Source: Acidiphilium rubrum (GTDB taxonomy: Bacteria > Pseudomonadota > Alphaproteobacteria > Acetobacterales > Acetobacteraceae). Taken from it: 45,883 nt of DNA. Under the pieces are notes generated by a model, which saw only the letters and a list, made by a program, of their open reading frames with translations, ran no database searches and was not told where the DNA came from. This document shows positions 25,736-35,560 of the stretch, piece after piece; positions within the stretch are counted from its first letter, which is position 1, and every line of letters starts with the position of its first letter. A program made the position numbers and the translations under genes. The stretch is taken from positions 189,553-235,435 of the forward strand of contig NZ_FTNE01000003.1 in assembly GCF_900156265.1 (NCBI RefSeq), given 5' to 3'.

Positions 25736-26775
25736 TGAATGCACTCGATCATCTGTGGGCGCGCGGCTGCGACTTCCTGGGCACCAAGACCGCCATTATG
25801 GGCGGGGCGATGAGCTGGGTGAGCGAGCGGCACCTGGTTTCGGCGATTTCCAATGCCGGCGGGTTTGGCGTGATCGCCTGCGGTTCGATGAACCCGGCCC
25901 TGCTGGATGCCGAGATCAGCGCGACCAAGGCGCTGACCGGCAAGCCGTTCGGCGTCAATCTGATCACGATGCATCCGCAGTTGCTCGAACTGATCGAGGT
26001 TTGCATCCGCCATGAGATCGGCCATGTCGTGCTGGCGGGCGGCGTGCCTTCGGGCGCCGCGGTGCGGGCGGTGCGCGACAGCGGAGCGAAGCTGGTGTGT
26101 TTTGCGCCGGCGCTGGTGCTGGCCAAGCGGCTGATCAAATCCGGCGCCGATGCGCTGGTGATCGAAGGGTCCGAAGCGGGCGGGCATATCGGGCCGGTGT
26201 CGTTGACGGTGCTGGCGCAGGAGATTCTGCCAGTGATCCGCGAGGTGCCGGTGTTCGTGGCCGGCGGGATCGGGCGCGGCGAGGCGATTCTGGCATTTCT
26301 GGAAATGGGCGCCTCGGGCGTGCAGCTCGGCACACGGTTTGCCGCCGCGACCGAGAGCATTGCGCATGAAAAGTTCAAGGCCGCGTTCGTGCGGGCGAAT
26401 GCGCGCGATGCGGTGCCTTCGGTGCAGCTGGACGCGCTGTTTCCGGTGATTCCGGTGCGCGGCCTGGCGAACGAGGGGACGCGCAATTTCCTCGCACACC
26501 AGGCGGCGACGCTGAAACGGTTTCAGTCCGGCGAATTGACCAAGGAGGCGGCACAGCTTTCGATCGAGCATTTCTGGGCGGGCGCGCTGCGCCGCGCGGT
26601 GATCGATGGCGATGTCGAGCAGGGATCGGTGATGGCGGGGCAGTCGGTCGGGATGGTCACCGCGATCCAGCCGGTGGCGGCGATCATTGCGGAACTGATC
26701 GGTCAGGCCGAGGCCGCGCACGCCGCGCGTCAGGCACAGGTGCCACGCACGGATGCTCGAAGCCACGCCGCCTGA
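25735..26775 (+). CDS. nitronate monooxygenase-like flavoprotein
   Basis: 346 residues. An FMN-binding TIM-barrel of the 2-nitropropane dioxygenase / nitronate monooxygenase family. Visible marks: AIMGGAMSWVSE at the N-terminus, NAGGFGVIACGSMNP, EGSEAGGHIGP with the conserved histidine, VFVAGGIGRGEA, and ASGVQLGTRFAA for phosphate and flavin binding. The same family includes FabK-type enoyl reductases, so the reaction is uncertain. It detoxifies alkyl nitronates in studied examples. It overlaps lysC by one base and overlaps ptsP by 23 bp, so all three appear to be one operon. Confidence 0.9.
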   Translation: MNALDHLWARGCDFLGTKTAIMGGAMSWVSERHLVSAISNAGGFGVIACGSMNPALLDAEISATKALTGKPFGVNLITMHPQLLELIEVCIRHEIGHVVLAGGVPSGAAVRAVRDSGAKLVCFAPALVLAKRLIKSGADALVIEGSEAGGHIGPVSLTVLAQEILPVIREVPVFVAGGIGRGEAILAFLEMGASGVQLGTRFAAATESIAHEKFKAAFVRANARDAVPSVQLDALFPVIPVRGLANEGTRNFLAHQAATLKRFQSGELTKEAAQLSIEHFWAGALRRAVIDGDVEQGSVMAGQSVGMVTAIQPVAAIIAELIGQAEAAHAARQAQVPRTDARSHAA

Positions 26776-29023
26776 TCCTGCCCTGCCGGAGTCGGGCGCC
26801 GAGCCGTTCGCGGCCGCGCGCCGGCTGTTCGCGAAACTGCGCGAGCGGCTCAGCGGCGGCAATTCCAGCCTGGCGGAACTCGCCGAACTGATCGCGAGCG
26901 AACTGGAGGTCGAGGTCTGCTCGATCTATGTCGCGCGGCCGGGCGAAATGCTGGAGCTCGCCGCCACCTATGGGCTGCGGATCGGCGCGGTCGGGCGGAC
27001 GCGGTTGCGGGTGGGCGAAGGCATCATCGGGCTGGCGGCGGCCAAGGGCGAGTTGATGAACCTGCCGGATGCGCAGAATCATCCTGAATTCGCCTACCGG
27101 CCGGAAACCGGCGAGGATCGCTACGCCTCGATGCTGGCGGTGCCGATCCGCCGCGCCGGGCGCACGCTGGGCGTGATCGCGGTGCAGAATATCGAACCAC
27201 GGCAATATGATACGTTCGAGGCCGAGACGATTTCGACCATCGCCATGCTGCTGGGTGAGATATTGTCGGCCCAGGGCGCGGGCAATATCGCGCCGACCGG
27301 GCTGGGTGATTCGCTCTCGCGCCGGTATGCTGGGCATCCGCTGGCGCCGGGCATCGTGCGGGGCAGCGCTTTGCCGTTCGGCCGCTCAACCGGGCCGCGC
27401 CATGTGCTGGCCGATGATCCGGCGGCCGAGATCGCGCGGCTCGAACAGGCGATGACCGAGGCGGAGCAGAGCCTCGATACGCTGATGGCGGATCATCTGC
27501 CGCAGGGCCACGCGACGCGCGAGGTGCTCGATGCGTATCGGTTAATCTCGCAGGGCACCGGCTGGCTGGAGCGGGTGCGGAGCGCGATCAACGATGGCTT
27601 GACCGCCGAGGCCGCGGTCGATCAGGTGGGGTCGGAATTGCGGCGGCGGATGCGCAAGATCGCCGATCCGTATCTGCGTGAGCGGTTGGCCGATGTCGAG
27701 GATATGATCGAGCGGATGCTGACCGCGCTGGGCGCGGGCACCGCCAAGCCCGATGATGCGAGCGGCATGATCCTGATCGTGCGGCGGCTGGGGCCGGCGG
27801 AATTGCTCGATTGGCATCGGCGCGGGATCGCGGGGGTGGCGATCGAGGAGGCCAGTTCCGGCGGCCATGCGGCGATTCTGGCGCGTGCGCTGGATATTCC
27901 GGCTCTCGCGGTCGAGGCCGGCGCCACCGAGGCGGCGCAGCAGGGCGACGCCGTGCTGCTCGATGCGGAATCCGGCGCGCTGATCCTGCGACCGGACCCT
28001 GAAGTGACCGCCTTGTATGAGCGTGCGCTTGCCGCCCGCTCTTCGCGCGCGGCGGAGCTCAGCGTGTATCGGGACCGCCCGGCCGCCACGCTGGACGGCA
28101 CCCGGCTGACGCTGATGCTCAATGTTGGCCTCGCGTTCGAACTCGATCAGCTGGCGCGCACCGGCGCCCAGGGGATCGGGCTGTATCGTACTGAAATTGC
28201 GGCTCTTGCTGCCGCCCGTGTGCCCGGGGTGGCCGCGCAGGCGGCGGATTACCGGCGCGTGATCGAGCGCGCGGCGGGGCAGCGGGTGGTGTTTCGCACG
28301 CTCGATCTGGGCGCCGACAAGATGCTGCCGGGCGAAGCCGATGACGCGGTGGAAAATCCGGCGATGGGCTGGCGCTCGCTGCGGGTCGGGCTCGATCGGC
28401 CGGCGATTTTGCGTAAGCAATTGCGCGCCCTGTTGATGGGGGCCGCTGGACACCGGCTTTCGATCATGTTTCCGATGGTGGCGACGGTCGCTGAATTCCG
28501 CGCGGCGCGCGACCTGCTGGAAGCCGAAGCCGCCAAGCTGGCTGACAAGCCGACCGAGATCGAGGTCGGTACCATGCTCGAGGTGCCGGCGCTGCTGTTT
28601 CAATTGCCCGGATTGCTGGCCGAGGCGGATTTCATATCGCTCGGCACCAACGACCTGATGCAGTTTTTATTCGCCGCCGATCGTGGCACACCGAAGCTGG
28701 CCGGGCGCTACGATGTGCTGTCGGCACCGGTGCTCGAACTGATCGAAGGGCTGGCCGCGGCGTGCGCCGAGGAGGAGGTCGGGTTTTCGATCTGCGGCGA
28801 GGCGGCGGGTCGGCCGCTCGATGCGTTGGTGTTCGCGGCCATCGGGGTTAACACGCTGTCGATGTCGGGAACCGCCATCCTGCCGGTCAAGGCGCTGCTG
28901 GCGGCGGCCGATCTGGGTGCGATGCGGCCGGTGCTGCGGGAATTGCGCCGCGCCGGTGCTGCGGGCGGCTCGCTGCGCGATCCGTTGACCGCCTGGGCGC
29001 GCGAGCATGGTTTGCCGATCTGA
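26753..29023 (+). CDS. ptsP: phosphoenolpyruvate-protein phosphotransferase of PTS-Ntr
   Basis: 756 residues. Enzyme I of the nitrogen-related phosphotransferase system; it passes phosphate from PEP to NPr. Domains in order: a GAF sensor (about 20-165, ending LGVIAVQNIEPRQY), a linker and NPr-binding helical domain, the phospho-histidine domain with H372 in SSGGHAAILARAL, and the PEP-binding barrel with GTNDLMQFLFAADR and the catalytic cysteine in FSICGEAAGRP. No sugar-PTS components are nearby, so a regulatory role is expected. The GAF domain in related proteins senses glutamine or 2-oxoglutarate; here that is only by analogy. Confidence 0.96.
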   Translation: MLEATPPDPALPESGAEPFAAARRLFAKLRERLSGGNSSLAELAELIASELEVEVCSIYVARPGEMLELAATYGLRIGAVGRTRLRVGEGIIGLAAAKGELMNLPDAQNHPEFAYRPETGEDRYASMLAVPIRRAGRTLGVIAVQNIEPRQYDTFEAETISTIAMLLGEILSAQGAGNIAPTGLGDSLSRRYAGHPLAPGIVRGSALPFGRSTGPRHVLADDPAAEIARLEQAMTEAEQSLDTLMADHLPQGHATREVLDAYRLISQGTGWLERVRSAINDGLTAEAAVDQVGSELRRRMRKIADPYLRERLADVEDMIERMLTALGAGTAKPDDASGMILIVRRLGPAELLDWHRRGIAGVAIEEASSGGHAAILARALDIPALAVEAGATEAAQQGDAVLLDAESGALILRPDPEVTALYERALAARSSRAAELSVYRDRPAATLDGTRLTLMLNVGLAFELDQLARTGAQGIGLYRTEIAALAAARVPGVAAQAADYRRVIERAAGQRVVFRTLDLGADKMLPGEADDAVENPAMGWRSLRVGLDRPAILRKQLRALLMGAAGHRLSIMFPMVATVAEFRAARDLLEAEAAKLADKPTEIEVGTMLEVPALLFQLPGLLAEADFISLGTNDLMQFLFAADRGTPKLAGRYDVLSAPVLELIEGLAAACAEEEVGFSICGEAAGRPLDALVFAAIGVNTLSMSGTAILPVKALLAAADLGAMRPVLRELRRAGAAGGSLRDPLTAWAREHGLPI

Positions 29024-29079
29024 GCGGATCGGGGTAAACATTTGATCCGATTGGCGTTGGCAGCGCAGCGCCGCAGACG

Positions 29080-30270
29080 ATGTCATACGGCTTACGGATG
29101 ATTTCTGCGATGAATAATATGAACGGCAACCGCGACACCGACATGACGATCCCCGAATATCAGGCTTCCGGTCTGAGCGGCCCGGCCAAGGTTGGCTCGG
29201 AACTGCGCGGCGTGCGTGAGCGGTTGGGCTGGAAATTGCCGGATCTGGCGGCGCGGCTGAAAATCCGACTGCCGTTTCTCGAAGCGATCGAGGCGGGCGA
29301 CCTCGCTGCCCTGCCCGCGCCGGCCTATGCTGCGGGGTTTATCCGCTCTTACGCCGAGACGATGGGGTTGGACCCTGATGAAATTCTCCGGCGGTTTCGC
29401 GCCGAGGGCATGACCAAGCCGAAACAGCCGCATCTGACGTTTCCCGAACCGGTGCCCGACCGCGCGGTGCCACCGGGTGCGGTGGTGTTTCTGGTCGCGG
29501 TGATTGGTATCGGCGCTTATTTCCTGTGGTATCGTCATTCCGAGCATGAGCTGAAAATGGCGCAGATGGTGCCGGCAATTCCGGCCAAGCTGGCACCGCT
29601 GGCGGTGCCGAAGCAGCCTGCGCCGGTGGCCAAGCCGGTGAGTAAGCCGAATGCCGCCGCAGCATCTGAAACCGTGACACCGAGCCCGTCACCGGCGGGC
29701 GGCACGGTGAGCAGCGTCGGGACCACGACGACAACGCCTGATACGGCGGTGACCACGGCCGGCGGCAATGGATCGGCTGCTACCAATTCCATGCCATCGC
29801 CCGCGGGAACCGCGGCAGCGGTCGCCGGGGCGCAACCGGCGGCGACGGGTCCTGGCAATGCTGGGGCGACGCCTCCTGCTTCGGCCGCACCCGCGGGCGC
29901 TGTGCCGCCCGCCGCTTCCACAGCATCGAATCAGACCCAGGCCAGCCCGCTGGTGATCAGTGCCACCGCCGATAGCTGGGTGCAGGTGCAGGGGCCGACC
30001 GGCACGATCCTGTTCAGCCGCGTGCTCAAGGCCGGCGAGACCTGGCCGGTGCCCGACGAGCCGGGCCTGACGCTGACCACCGGCAATGCCGGCGGCACCG
30101 TGCTGATCCATAACGGCGTGAGCGGCAGCCCGCTCGGCAATGCGGGGTCGGTGATGCGCAAAGTGCCGCTGACGCCAGCCGCCGCCGCACCAACATCATC
30201 GACATCGAGCACCCCGACACCCGCCGGGGCCTCACAACCGACGCCACAAGTGCCGAAACCGGCGCCATAA
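29080..30270 (+). CDS. RodZ-like protein (HTH, one membrane helix, DUF4115)
   Basis: 396 residues from the first ATG; ATGs at 29110 and 29143 are also possible. An N-terminal helix-turn-helix of the HTH_25 type (about 38-108: GSELRGVRERLGWKLPDLA, then AYAAGFIRSYAE) is followed by one membrane helix (133-150) and a long Pro/Ala/Thr/Gly-rich linker (about 160-290). The DUF4115 domain follows, with ISATADSWVQVQ (about 300-370). This is the plan of RodZ, which links MreB to the cell wall in rod-shaped cells. The linker is unusually long and low in complexity. Here it precedes ispG as in many alphaproteobacteria. Confidence 0.85.
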   Translation: MSYGLRMISAMNNMNGNRDTDMTIPEYQASGLSGPAKVGSELRGVRERLGWKLPDLAARLKIRLPFLEAIEAGDLAALPAPAYAAGFIRSYAETMGLDPDEILRRFRAEGMTKPKQPHLTFPEPVPDRAVPPGAVVFLVAVIGIGAYFLWYRHSEHELKMAQMVPAIPAKLAPLAVPKQPAPVAKPVSKPNAAAASETVTPSPSPAGGTVSSVGTTTTTPDTAVTTAGGNGSAATNSMPSPAGTAAAVAGAQPAATGPGNAGATPPASAAPAGAVPPAASTASNQTQASPLVISATADSWVQVQGPTGTILFSRVLKAGETWPVPDEPGLTLTTGNAGGTVLIHNGVSGSPLGNAGSVMRKVPLTPAAAAPTSSTSSTPTPAGASQPTPQVPKPAP

Positions 30271-30285
30271 CCGCGAGACACAGTC

Positions 30286-31422
30286 ATGAATTACCGCGAA
30301 TACCAGATGATCACCCGCCGCAAATCCCGCCAGATCAGTGTCGGATCGGTCAAGGTGGGGGGCGATGCGCCGGTTTCGGTGCAGACCATGACCAACACGC
30401 TGACCGATGACGTGGCGGCGACCGTGGCGCAGATCCACCGCGCCGAACGCGCCGGGGTCGATATCGTGCGGGTGTCCTGCCCGGATGAAGCCAGCACGGC
30501 GGCGCTGGCGGATATCGTCCGCCAGGTGAATGTGCCGATCGTGGCGGACATCCATTTTCACTACAAACGCGCGATCGAGGCCGCCAAGGCGGGCGCCGCG
30601 TGCCTGCGGATCAACCCCGGCAATATCGGCAGTGCCGAGCGCGTGCGCGAGGTGGTGACAGCGGCGCGGGATTATGGCTGCTCGATCCGCATCGGCGTCA
30701 ATGCGGGGTCGCTGGAGCGCCATCTGCTCGAAAAATATGGCGAGCCGAACCCCGAAGCCCTGGTGGAATCGGCGCTCGAACATGCGAAGATCCTGCAGGA
30801 CCATGATTTTCACGAATTCAAGATCAGCGTGAAAGCATCCGATGTGTTCATGGCGGTGGCGGCGTATCAGCAGCTCGCCGATGTGTGCGATCACCCGTTG
30901 CATATCGGCATCACCGAAGCCGGCGGGCGGCGCACCGGCACGGTGAAATCCTCGATCGGGCTAGGGTCGCTGCTCTGGGCCGGCATCGGCGATACCATGC
31001 GGGTCTCGCTTTCGGCGGAGCCCGAGGAAGAGGTGCTGGTCGGCTGGGATATTCTGAAATCGCTCGGCATCCGGCATCGCGGCGTGCGGATCATTTCCTG
31101 CCCGTCCTGCGCGCGGCAGGGGTTCAACGTGATCGATACCGTCGCCAAGCTGGAAGACCGGCTGGCCCATATCGAAACGCCGATCACGCTTTCGATTATC
31201 GGCTGCGTGGTGAACGGGCCGGGCGAGGCGCTGATGACCGACCTCGGCGTGACCGGCGGCGGCAACGGCCGGCACATGGTCTATGCGGCCGGCAAGACCG
31301 ATCACACGATCGAAGGTGATGCGATGATCGATCACGTGGTCGGGCTGGTCGAGACGCGGGCGGCGAAATTGCAGGCTGAGGCGGCTCTCGCGAAGGAGGC
31401 GGCGCAGCAGGCTGCGGAATAG
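30286..31422 (+). CDS. ispG: 4-hydroxy-3-methylbut-2-en-1-yl diphosphate synthase
   Basis: 378 residues. It reductively converts the cyclic diphosphate MEcPP to HMBPP in the MEP isoprenoid pathway. The [4Fe-4S] ligands C272, C275 ([10 protein letters not shown]) and C307 ([12 protein letters not shown]), with E314 nearby, are intact. The TIM-barrel N-terminal domain starts with [18 protein letters not shown]. It is likely transcribed with the RodZ-like gene 15 bp upstream. Electron donors are ferredoxin or flavodoxin in related bacteria, not encoded here. The C-terminal tail is Ala-rich and variable. Confidence 0.97.
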   Translation: MNYREYQMITRRKSRQISVGSVKVGGDAPVSVQTMTNTLTDDVAATVAQIHRAERAGVDIVRVSCPDEASTAALADIVRQVNVPIVADIHFHYKRAIEAAKAGAACLRINPGNIGSAERVREVVTAARDYGCSIRIGVNAGSLERHLLEKYGEPNPEALVESALEHAKILQDHDFHEFKISVKASDVFMAVAAYQQLADVCDHPLHIGITEAGGRRTGTVKSSIGLGSLLWAGIGDTMRVSLSAEPEEEVLVGWDILKSLGIRHRGVRIISCPSCARQGFNVIDTVAKLEDRLAHIETPITLSIIGCVVNGPGEALMTDLGVTGGGNGRHMVYAAGKTDHTIEGDAMIDHVVGLVETRAAKLQAEAALAKEAAQQAAE

Positions 31423-31674
31423 CCGAGGGATGGTGTCGCGCGATAGATCGAGGATGTCGTCGGCTTTCCGGGCGTGACTACGCTGCCGCACAGGTCATGA
31501 ATTCTGGACGCGCATCCCAGGGTTTGTGAAGCGAGCGCCTTTGCAGACCGTCGTGGACCCGTATTCGCCGGCAGGCTGAACGGTACAGGTTCGGCTGATC
31601 CATGCCGCTGCTGTTCAAAGGCGATGAATTCCGGCAAACGGACCAGATTCCCGACCTTTGAAGGATCACTTGCC
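31423..31674. other. gap between ispG and hisS, no recognised gene
   Basis: About 250 bp without a convincing coding frame. An imperfect 11-bp direct repeat, atgaattctgg (31497-31507) and atgaattccgg (31624-31634), lies about 127 bp apart. The composition is like the flanks. A remnant of an insertion is possible but unproven. Confidence 0.4.
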
Positions 31675-32910
31675 TTGACCAAACTGCAACCCGTGCGTGG
31701 CACCCAGGACCTGATCGGTGAGGACCAGCGCCGTCATGCGCATGTGGTGGCGACCGCGCGGCGGATTGCAGCACTTTATGGCTGCGCCGAATGGTCCACC
31801 CCGATTTTCGAGGCGACGGCGGTGTTCTCGCGCAATCTCGGCGAGACGTCGGATGTGGTGACCAAGGAGATGTACACGTTCGACGATCGCGGCGGCGACA
31901 GCATCACCTTGCGCCCGGAAGGCACCGCGGGGGTCTGCCGCGCGCTGGTCTCGAACGGGCTGACGCAGACGCTGCCGCAAAAGATTTTCTACACCGGCCC
32001 GATGTTTCGCTACGAGCGTCCCCAGAAGGGGCGGTACCGGCAGTTTCATCAGATCGGGCTCGAGATCATTGGCGCCGCCGAACCGCTGGCGGATGCCGAG
32101 GCGATTGCCTGTGGCTGGCAGATTTTGCGCGAACTCGGCATTACCGAGAGCGTCACGCTCAATATCAACACGCTCGGCGACCGCGAGAGCCGCGATGCCT
32201 ATCGCACCGCGCTGGTCGATTACCTGTCGCGCTACGAGGCGGACCTATCGGCGGACAGCCGGGTCCGCCTTGTCAAGAATCCGCTGCGGATCCTTGATTC
32301 CAAGGATGCCGGCGACATCAGGCTGCTGGCCGACGCGCCGATGATTTATCAGCACCTCAACGCGACCTCGGCCGCCTTCTATGAGGGGTTGAAGACCACC
32401 CTCACCCGGCTCGGTCTCGATTTCATCGAAAACCCGCGGATCGTGCGCGGCTTTGACTATTACAATCATACCGCATTCGAATTCGTCAGCACCGGCCTGG
32501 GTGCGCAGGGCACCGTGCTCGGCGGCGGGCGCTATGACGGGTTGGTCGAGCAGATGGGCGGCCCCTCGACGCCGGGTATCGGTTGGGGCGCGGGCGTCGA
32601 ACGCCTGGCCATGCTGCTCGCCGCGACGCCGGCGGTTGAACGCATGGTGGCGATCATTCCGCTCAGCGAGGGCGAGCAGGGTGTTGCGATCGATCTGCTG
32701 AACCGGTTGCGCGGCGCGGCTATCGCGGCCGATCTGGCCTATCGCGGCAACCTCAAGCGCCGCCTCGACCGGGCCAACAAAATCAATGCGAACCACGCCG
32801 TGCTGATCGGCGCGGATGAGCTTGCGCGCGGTGCCATAACCCTCAAGTCGCTCGATGACGGCAGCCAGCGCGAGGTCGCCATCGCGGATCTGATTTCAGC
32901 ACTGCGATGA
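31675..32910 (+). CDS. hisS: histidyl-tRNA synthetase
   Basis: 411 residues from a TTG start at 31675. It charges tRNA-His. The class II motifs are present: [11 protein letters not shown] at the N-terminus, [14 protein letters not shown] (motif 2 region), the histidine A loop region [13 protein letters not shown], and GGGRYDGL. The TTG is preceded by AAGGA nine bases upstream and gives the standard N-terminus; an ATG at 31624 would add 17 residues not seen in the family. The stop overlaps the prfA start by 4 bp. The C-terminal anticodon-binding domain ends with LISALR. Confidence 0.95.
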   Translation: MTKLQPVRGTQDLIGEDQRRHAHVVATARRIAALYGCAEWSTPIFEATAVFSRNLGETSDVVTKEMYTFDDRGGDSITLRPEGTAGVCRALVSNGLTQTLPQKIFYTGPMFRYERPQKGRYRQFHQIGLEIIGAAEPLADAEAIACGWQILRELGITESVTLNINTLGDRESRDAYRTALVDYLSRYEADLSADSRVRLVKNPLRILDSKDAGDIRLLADAPMIYQHLNATSAAFYEGLKTTLTRLGLDFIENPRIVRGFDYYNHTAFEFVSTGLGAQGTVLGGGRYDGLVEQMGGPSTPGIGWGAGVERLAMLLAATPAVERMVAIIPLSEGEQGVAIDLLNRLRGAAIAADLAYRGNLKRRLDRANKINANHAVLIGADELARGAITLKSLDDGSQREVAIADLISALR

Positions 32911-33962
32911 ACCTTGCGGACAAACTCGACCGCATCGTCGATCGCGCCGCCGAGTTGCGGGCGATGCTGTCATCGGGGCTGGATGGGGAGCGGTTCGTCG
33001 CCGCATCGCGCGAGCTGGCCGAGATCGAGACGATCGAGGCGCAGGTGATCGAGTTTCGCGCCGCCCAGCGGGCGCAGGCCGAGGCGGAGGCGGCGCGGGC
33101 GGACCCCGAGTTGCGCGATCTGGCCGATGCCGAGCTGGAAGGTTTGCGCGAGAGCTTGCCCAGACTGGAACGCGAGATCACGCTCTCGTTGCTGCCGCGC
33201 GACGAGGCCGATGCGCGCTCGGGCATTCTGGAAATTCGCCCGGCCGCCGGCGGGGACGAGGCGGGATTGTTCGCCGCCCAGTTGTTCGGCGCCTACAAGC
33301 GCTATGCCGATGCGAAGGGCTGGCGCTTCGAGATCATGGATTATGCGGAAACCGAACTGGGCGGGTTGAAGGAAGGCATCGCCGAAATCACCGGCCGGTC
33401 GGTGTTCGCGCGGCTGAAATACGAGAGCGGCGTGCACCGGGTGCAGCGGGTGCCGACCACCGAGACGCAGGGGCGCATCCATACCTCGACGGTCACGGTC
33501 GCGGTGCTGCCGGAGGCGGAGGAGGTCGATGTCGAGGTCAACGAGGGGGATTTGCGGATCGATGTGTATCGGGCTTCGGGCGCGGGCGGGCAGCATGTCA
33601 ACAAGACCGAATCCGCCGTGCGAATCACGCATGTTCCCACCGGCATCGTCGTGGCGATGCAGGAGGAGCGCAGCCAGCACAAGAACCGCGCCAAGGCGAT
33701 GAAAATTCTGCGCGCGCGGCTCTATGAGCAATCGCGTGCCAGCCTGGCGGCCGATCGCGCGGCGGACCGGAAATCGCAGGTCGGCACCGGTGATCGATCG
33801 GAGCGCATCCGGACCTATAATTTCCCGCAGGGCCGCGTCACCGATCATCGGATCAATCTGACGCTGCACAAGATCGATCGGGTGATGCTGGGCGAGTTCG
33901 ACGAGATCATCGACGCCCTGACCGAGGAAGACCAGGCGGCACGGCTGGCGGCGCTCGCCTGA
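32907..33962 (+). CDS. prfA: peptide chain release factor 1
   Basis: 351 residues. It reads stop codons UAA and UAG and triggers peptide release. GGQ is at residues 227-229 in [13 protein letters not shown], and the PxT tripeptide that reads the codon is P-T-T in [16 protein letters not shown]-terminal coiled region and C-terminal tail are normal. The start overlaps the hisS stop (ATGA), and prmC, which methylates the GGQ glutamine, follows 4 bp after the stop, giving a functional pair. Confidence 0.98.
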   Translation: MNLADKLDRIVDRAAELRAMLSSGLDGERFVAASRELAEIETIEAQVIEFRAAQRAQAEAEAARADPELRDLADAELEGLRESLPRLEREITLSLLPRDEADARSGILEIRPAAGGDEAGLFAAQLFGAYKRYADAKGWRFEIMDYAETELGGLKEGIAEITGRSVFARLKYESGVHRVQRVPTTETQGRIHTSTVTVAVLPEAEEVDVEVNEGDLRIDVYRASGAGGQHVNKTESAVRITHVPTGIVVAMQEERSQHKNRAKAMKILRARLYEQSRASLAADRAADRKSQVGTGDRSERIRTYNFPQGRVTDHRINLTLHKIDRVMLGEFDEIIDALTEEDQAARLAALA

Positions 33963-33966
33963 TCGG

Positions 33967-34830
33967 ATGGCGGTCGTCGCGACGCACGAAGCTTTAACGG
34001 CGATCGCGGCGATTCTCGCGGCGGGCGGCATCGAGGAGCCGCGCCGGGAAGCGCGGCTGATTCTGGCGCACGCGATCGGGTGTGATCCTTCATCGCTGTT
34101 CAGCCGTGAAACCGTCATGAGTGATGCGGCACTGGCGCTGGCGCGGCGCCGGGCGACGCGCGAGCCTCTGGCCTATATCACTGGGCACCGCGAGTTCTGG
34201 AGCCTGGAGTTGGCGGTGTCACCCGCCACGCTGATCCCCCGGCCGGACAGTGAAACCCTGATCGAGGCAGCGCTGCATCATCGGCCGGATCGGGCGCGGG
34301 TTCGCACCGTGCTCGATCTCGGCACCGGCACCGGCGCGCTGCTGCTGGCCGCGCTGAGCGCCTTCGACGGCGCGTTCGGGATCGGGACCGACCGGATCGC
34401 CGCGGCAACCGCCCTCGCCCGCGCCAATGCGCGGCACCTGGGGTTCGGCGCGCGCTGCGGCTTCCTGGTCGCGGATTGGACCGCGCCGCTGGCCGGGTCG
34501 TTCGATCTGATCCTGTCGAACCCGCCCTATATCCCCTCACCCGCGCTTGCCGGGCTGATGCCCGATGTCGCCCGGTTCGAGCCGGTTTCAGCGCTGGATG
34601 GCGGGGTGGACGGGTTCGATGCCTATCGGTGCATCATTGCGGACCTGCCGCGGCTGCTGGCCCCGGCGGGGATTGCTATCATCGAGGCCGGCATCGGGCA
34701 GGCGGCGGGAATTGCGGGCCTCGCGGCGGCGGCCGGACTTGCCGCGGTCAGTCACGCCGACCTTGCTGGCGTGCCCCGCGCCATCGTCATGTCAGCACCG
34801 GAGGGAGTGCGTGAAAAAACCATTTGGTGA
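33967..34830 (+). CDS. prmC: release factor glutamine methyltransferase
   Basis: 287 residues. It transfers a methyl from SAM to the glutamine of the GGQ motif of release factors. The SAM site is VLDLGTGTGALLLAAL, and the catalytic NPPY is N185-P-P-Y188. The N-terminal helical domain (about 1-80), which binds the release factor, contains EARLILAHAIG. The C-terminal region has the extended tail ending in PEGVREKTIW. Placement right after prfA with 4 bp gap matches the usual order. The following 253 bp before the DUF4167 gene are AT-richer. Confidence 0.97.
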   Translation: MAVVATHEALTAIAAILAAGGIEEPRREARLILAHAIGCDPSSLFSRETVMSDAALALARRRATREPLAYITGHREFWSLELAVSPATLIPRPDSETLIEAALHHRPDRARVRTVLDLGTGTGALLLAALSAFDGAFGIGTDRIAAATALARANARHLGFGARCGFLVADWTAPLAGSFDLILSNPPYIPSPALAGLMPDVARFEPVSALDGGVDGFDAYRCIIADLPRLLAPAGIAIIEAGIGQAAGIAGLAAAAGLAAVSHADLAGVPRAIVMSAPEGVREKTIW

Positions 34831-35083
34831 ATCTCGCGAATCAGACTATCTAGCCCGTGCATTCTTTGATACCCGGATAAATGCCATTCGGGTTGGTGGT
34901 CATACAGCCGAACATTAACGGTTGTGGTGCAATATCACCGGATCGAGCGTGTATGAACGATCTCGTAATGATCAATCACTTTATCTCTCGGGTTAGCGGA
35001 TTTGGCGCGCTCATGAACGCTCGACATAGGTTCGAACGCTGGGGGCGCGGCAGGACGCACTGCAACAGGATGACGGAAGTTCG
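34831..35083. other. AT-richer gap before the DUF4167 gene
   Basis: 253 bp separate prmC from the next gene. The stretch is less GC-rich than the flanks, with several short AT tracts, and probably carries the promoter for the DUF4167 gene. No coding frame or RNA gene can be defended here; a T-loop-like ggttcgaac at 35031 has no matching tRNA fold. Confidence 0.4.
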
Positions 35084-35557
35084 ATGAATATCAAACGTAT
35101 GCGCGGGCGCAACAACCGGAATAACGGCGGTGGCGGCGGCGGTAATTTTCGGAGCTATCAGAGCGGCACACCGCTCAATCGGAACCATGTGTTTGACAGT
35201 TCCGGCCCGGAGCAGCGGGTGCGCGGCACGGCGCAGCAGCTGTATGACAAATACCAGCAGATGGGTCGCGATGCGTCGAGCAGCGGCGATCGCGTGCTTG
35301 CGGAAGCCTATTATCAACATGCCGAGCATTATTTCCGCATCATCACCGCGATGAACCAGGCCCAGGGCAACCAGGGCGGCCAGCAGCATAATCAGAACAA
35401 CCAGCAGAACGGCCATGCCAACGGCCGGCGCGATGACAATCAGCGCGACGAGTCTCAGAACGAGGGTGAATACAACGATCAGGCCAACGGCCTGGGCGAT
35501 CAACCGCAGGTCGAGCCGCGCGAAATCCCGATCAGCGTCGCACCGCCGGAAGGCTGA
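35084..35557 (+). CDS. DUF4167 domain protein
   Basis: 157 residues. The N-terminus is basic and Asn/Gly-rich (KRMRGRNNRNN, then a poly-Gly run), typical of RNA- or nucleic-acid-contacting tails. The DUF4167 core follows (about 25-90: RVRGTAQQLYDKYQQMGRDA, EAYYQHAEHYFRI). After about residue 95 the chain is Gln/Asn-rich and likely disordered. This family follows prfA-prmC in many alphaproteobacteria and has no settled function; a ribosome- or RNA-linked role is inference from context and composition. The gene ends 3 bp before the convergent phosphatase gene. Confidence 0.85.
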   Translation: MNIKRMRGRNNRNNGGGGGGNFRSYQSGTPLNRNHVFDSSGPEQRVRGTAQQLYDKYQQMGRDASSSGDRVLAEAYYQHAEHYFRIITAMNQAQGNQGGQQHNQNNQQNGHANGRRDDNQRDESQNEGEYNDQANGLGDQPQVEPREIPISVAPPEG

Positions 35558-35560
35558 GCG

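Noticed and set aside
34985-35050. T-loop-like ggttcgaac and a ctcatga stretch suggestive of a tRNA.
   Set aside because: The stems do not pair and no acceptor stem or CCA end can be drawn.
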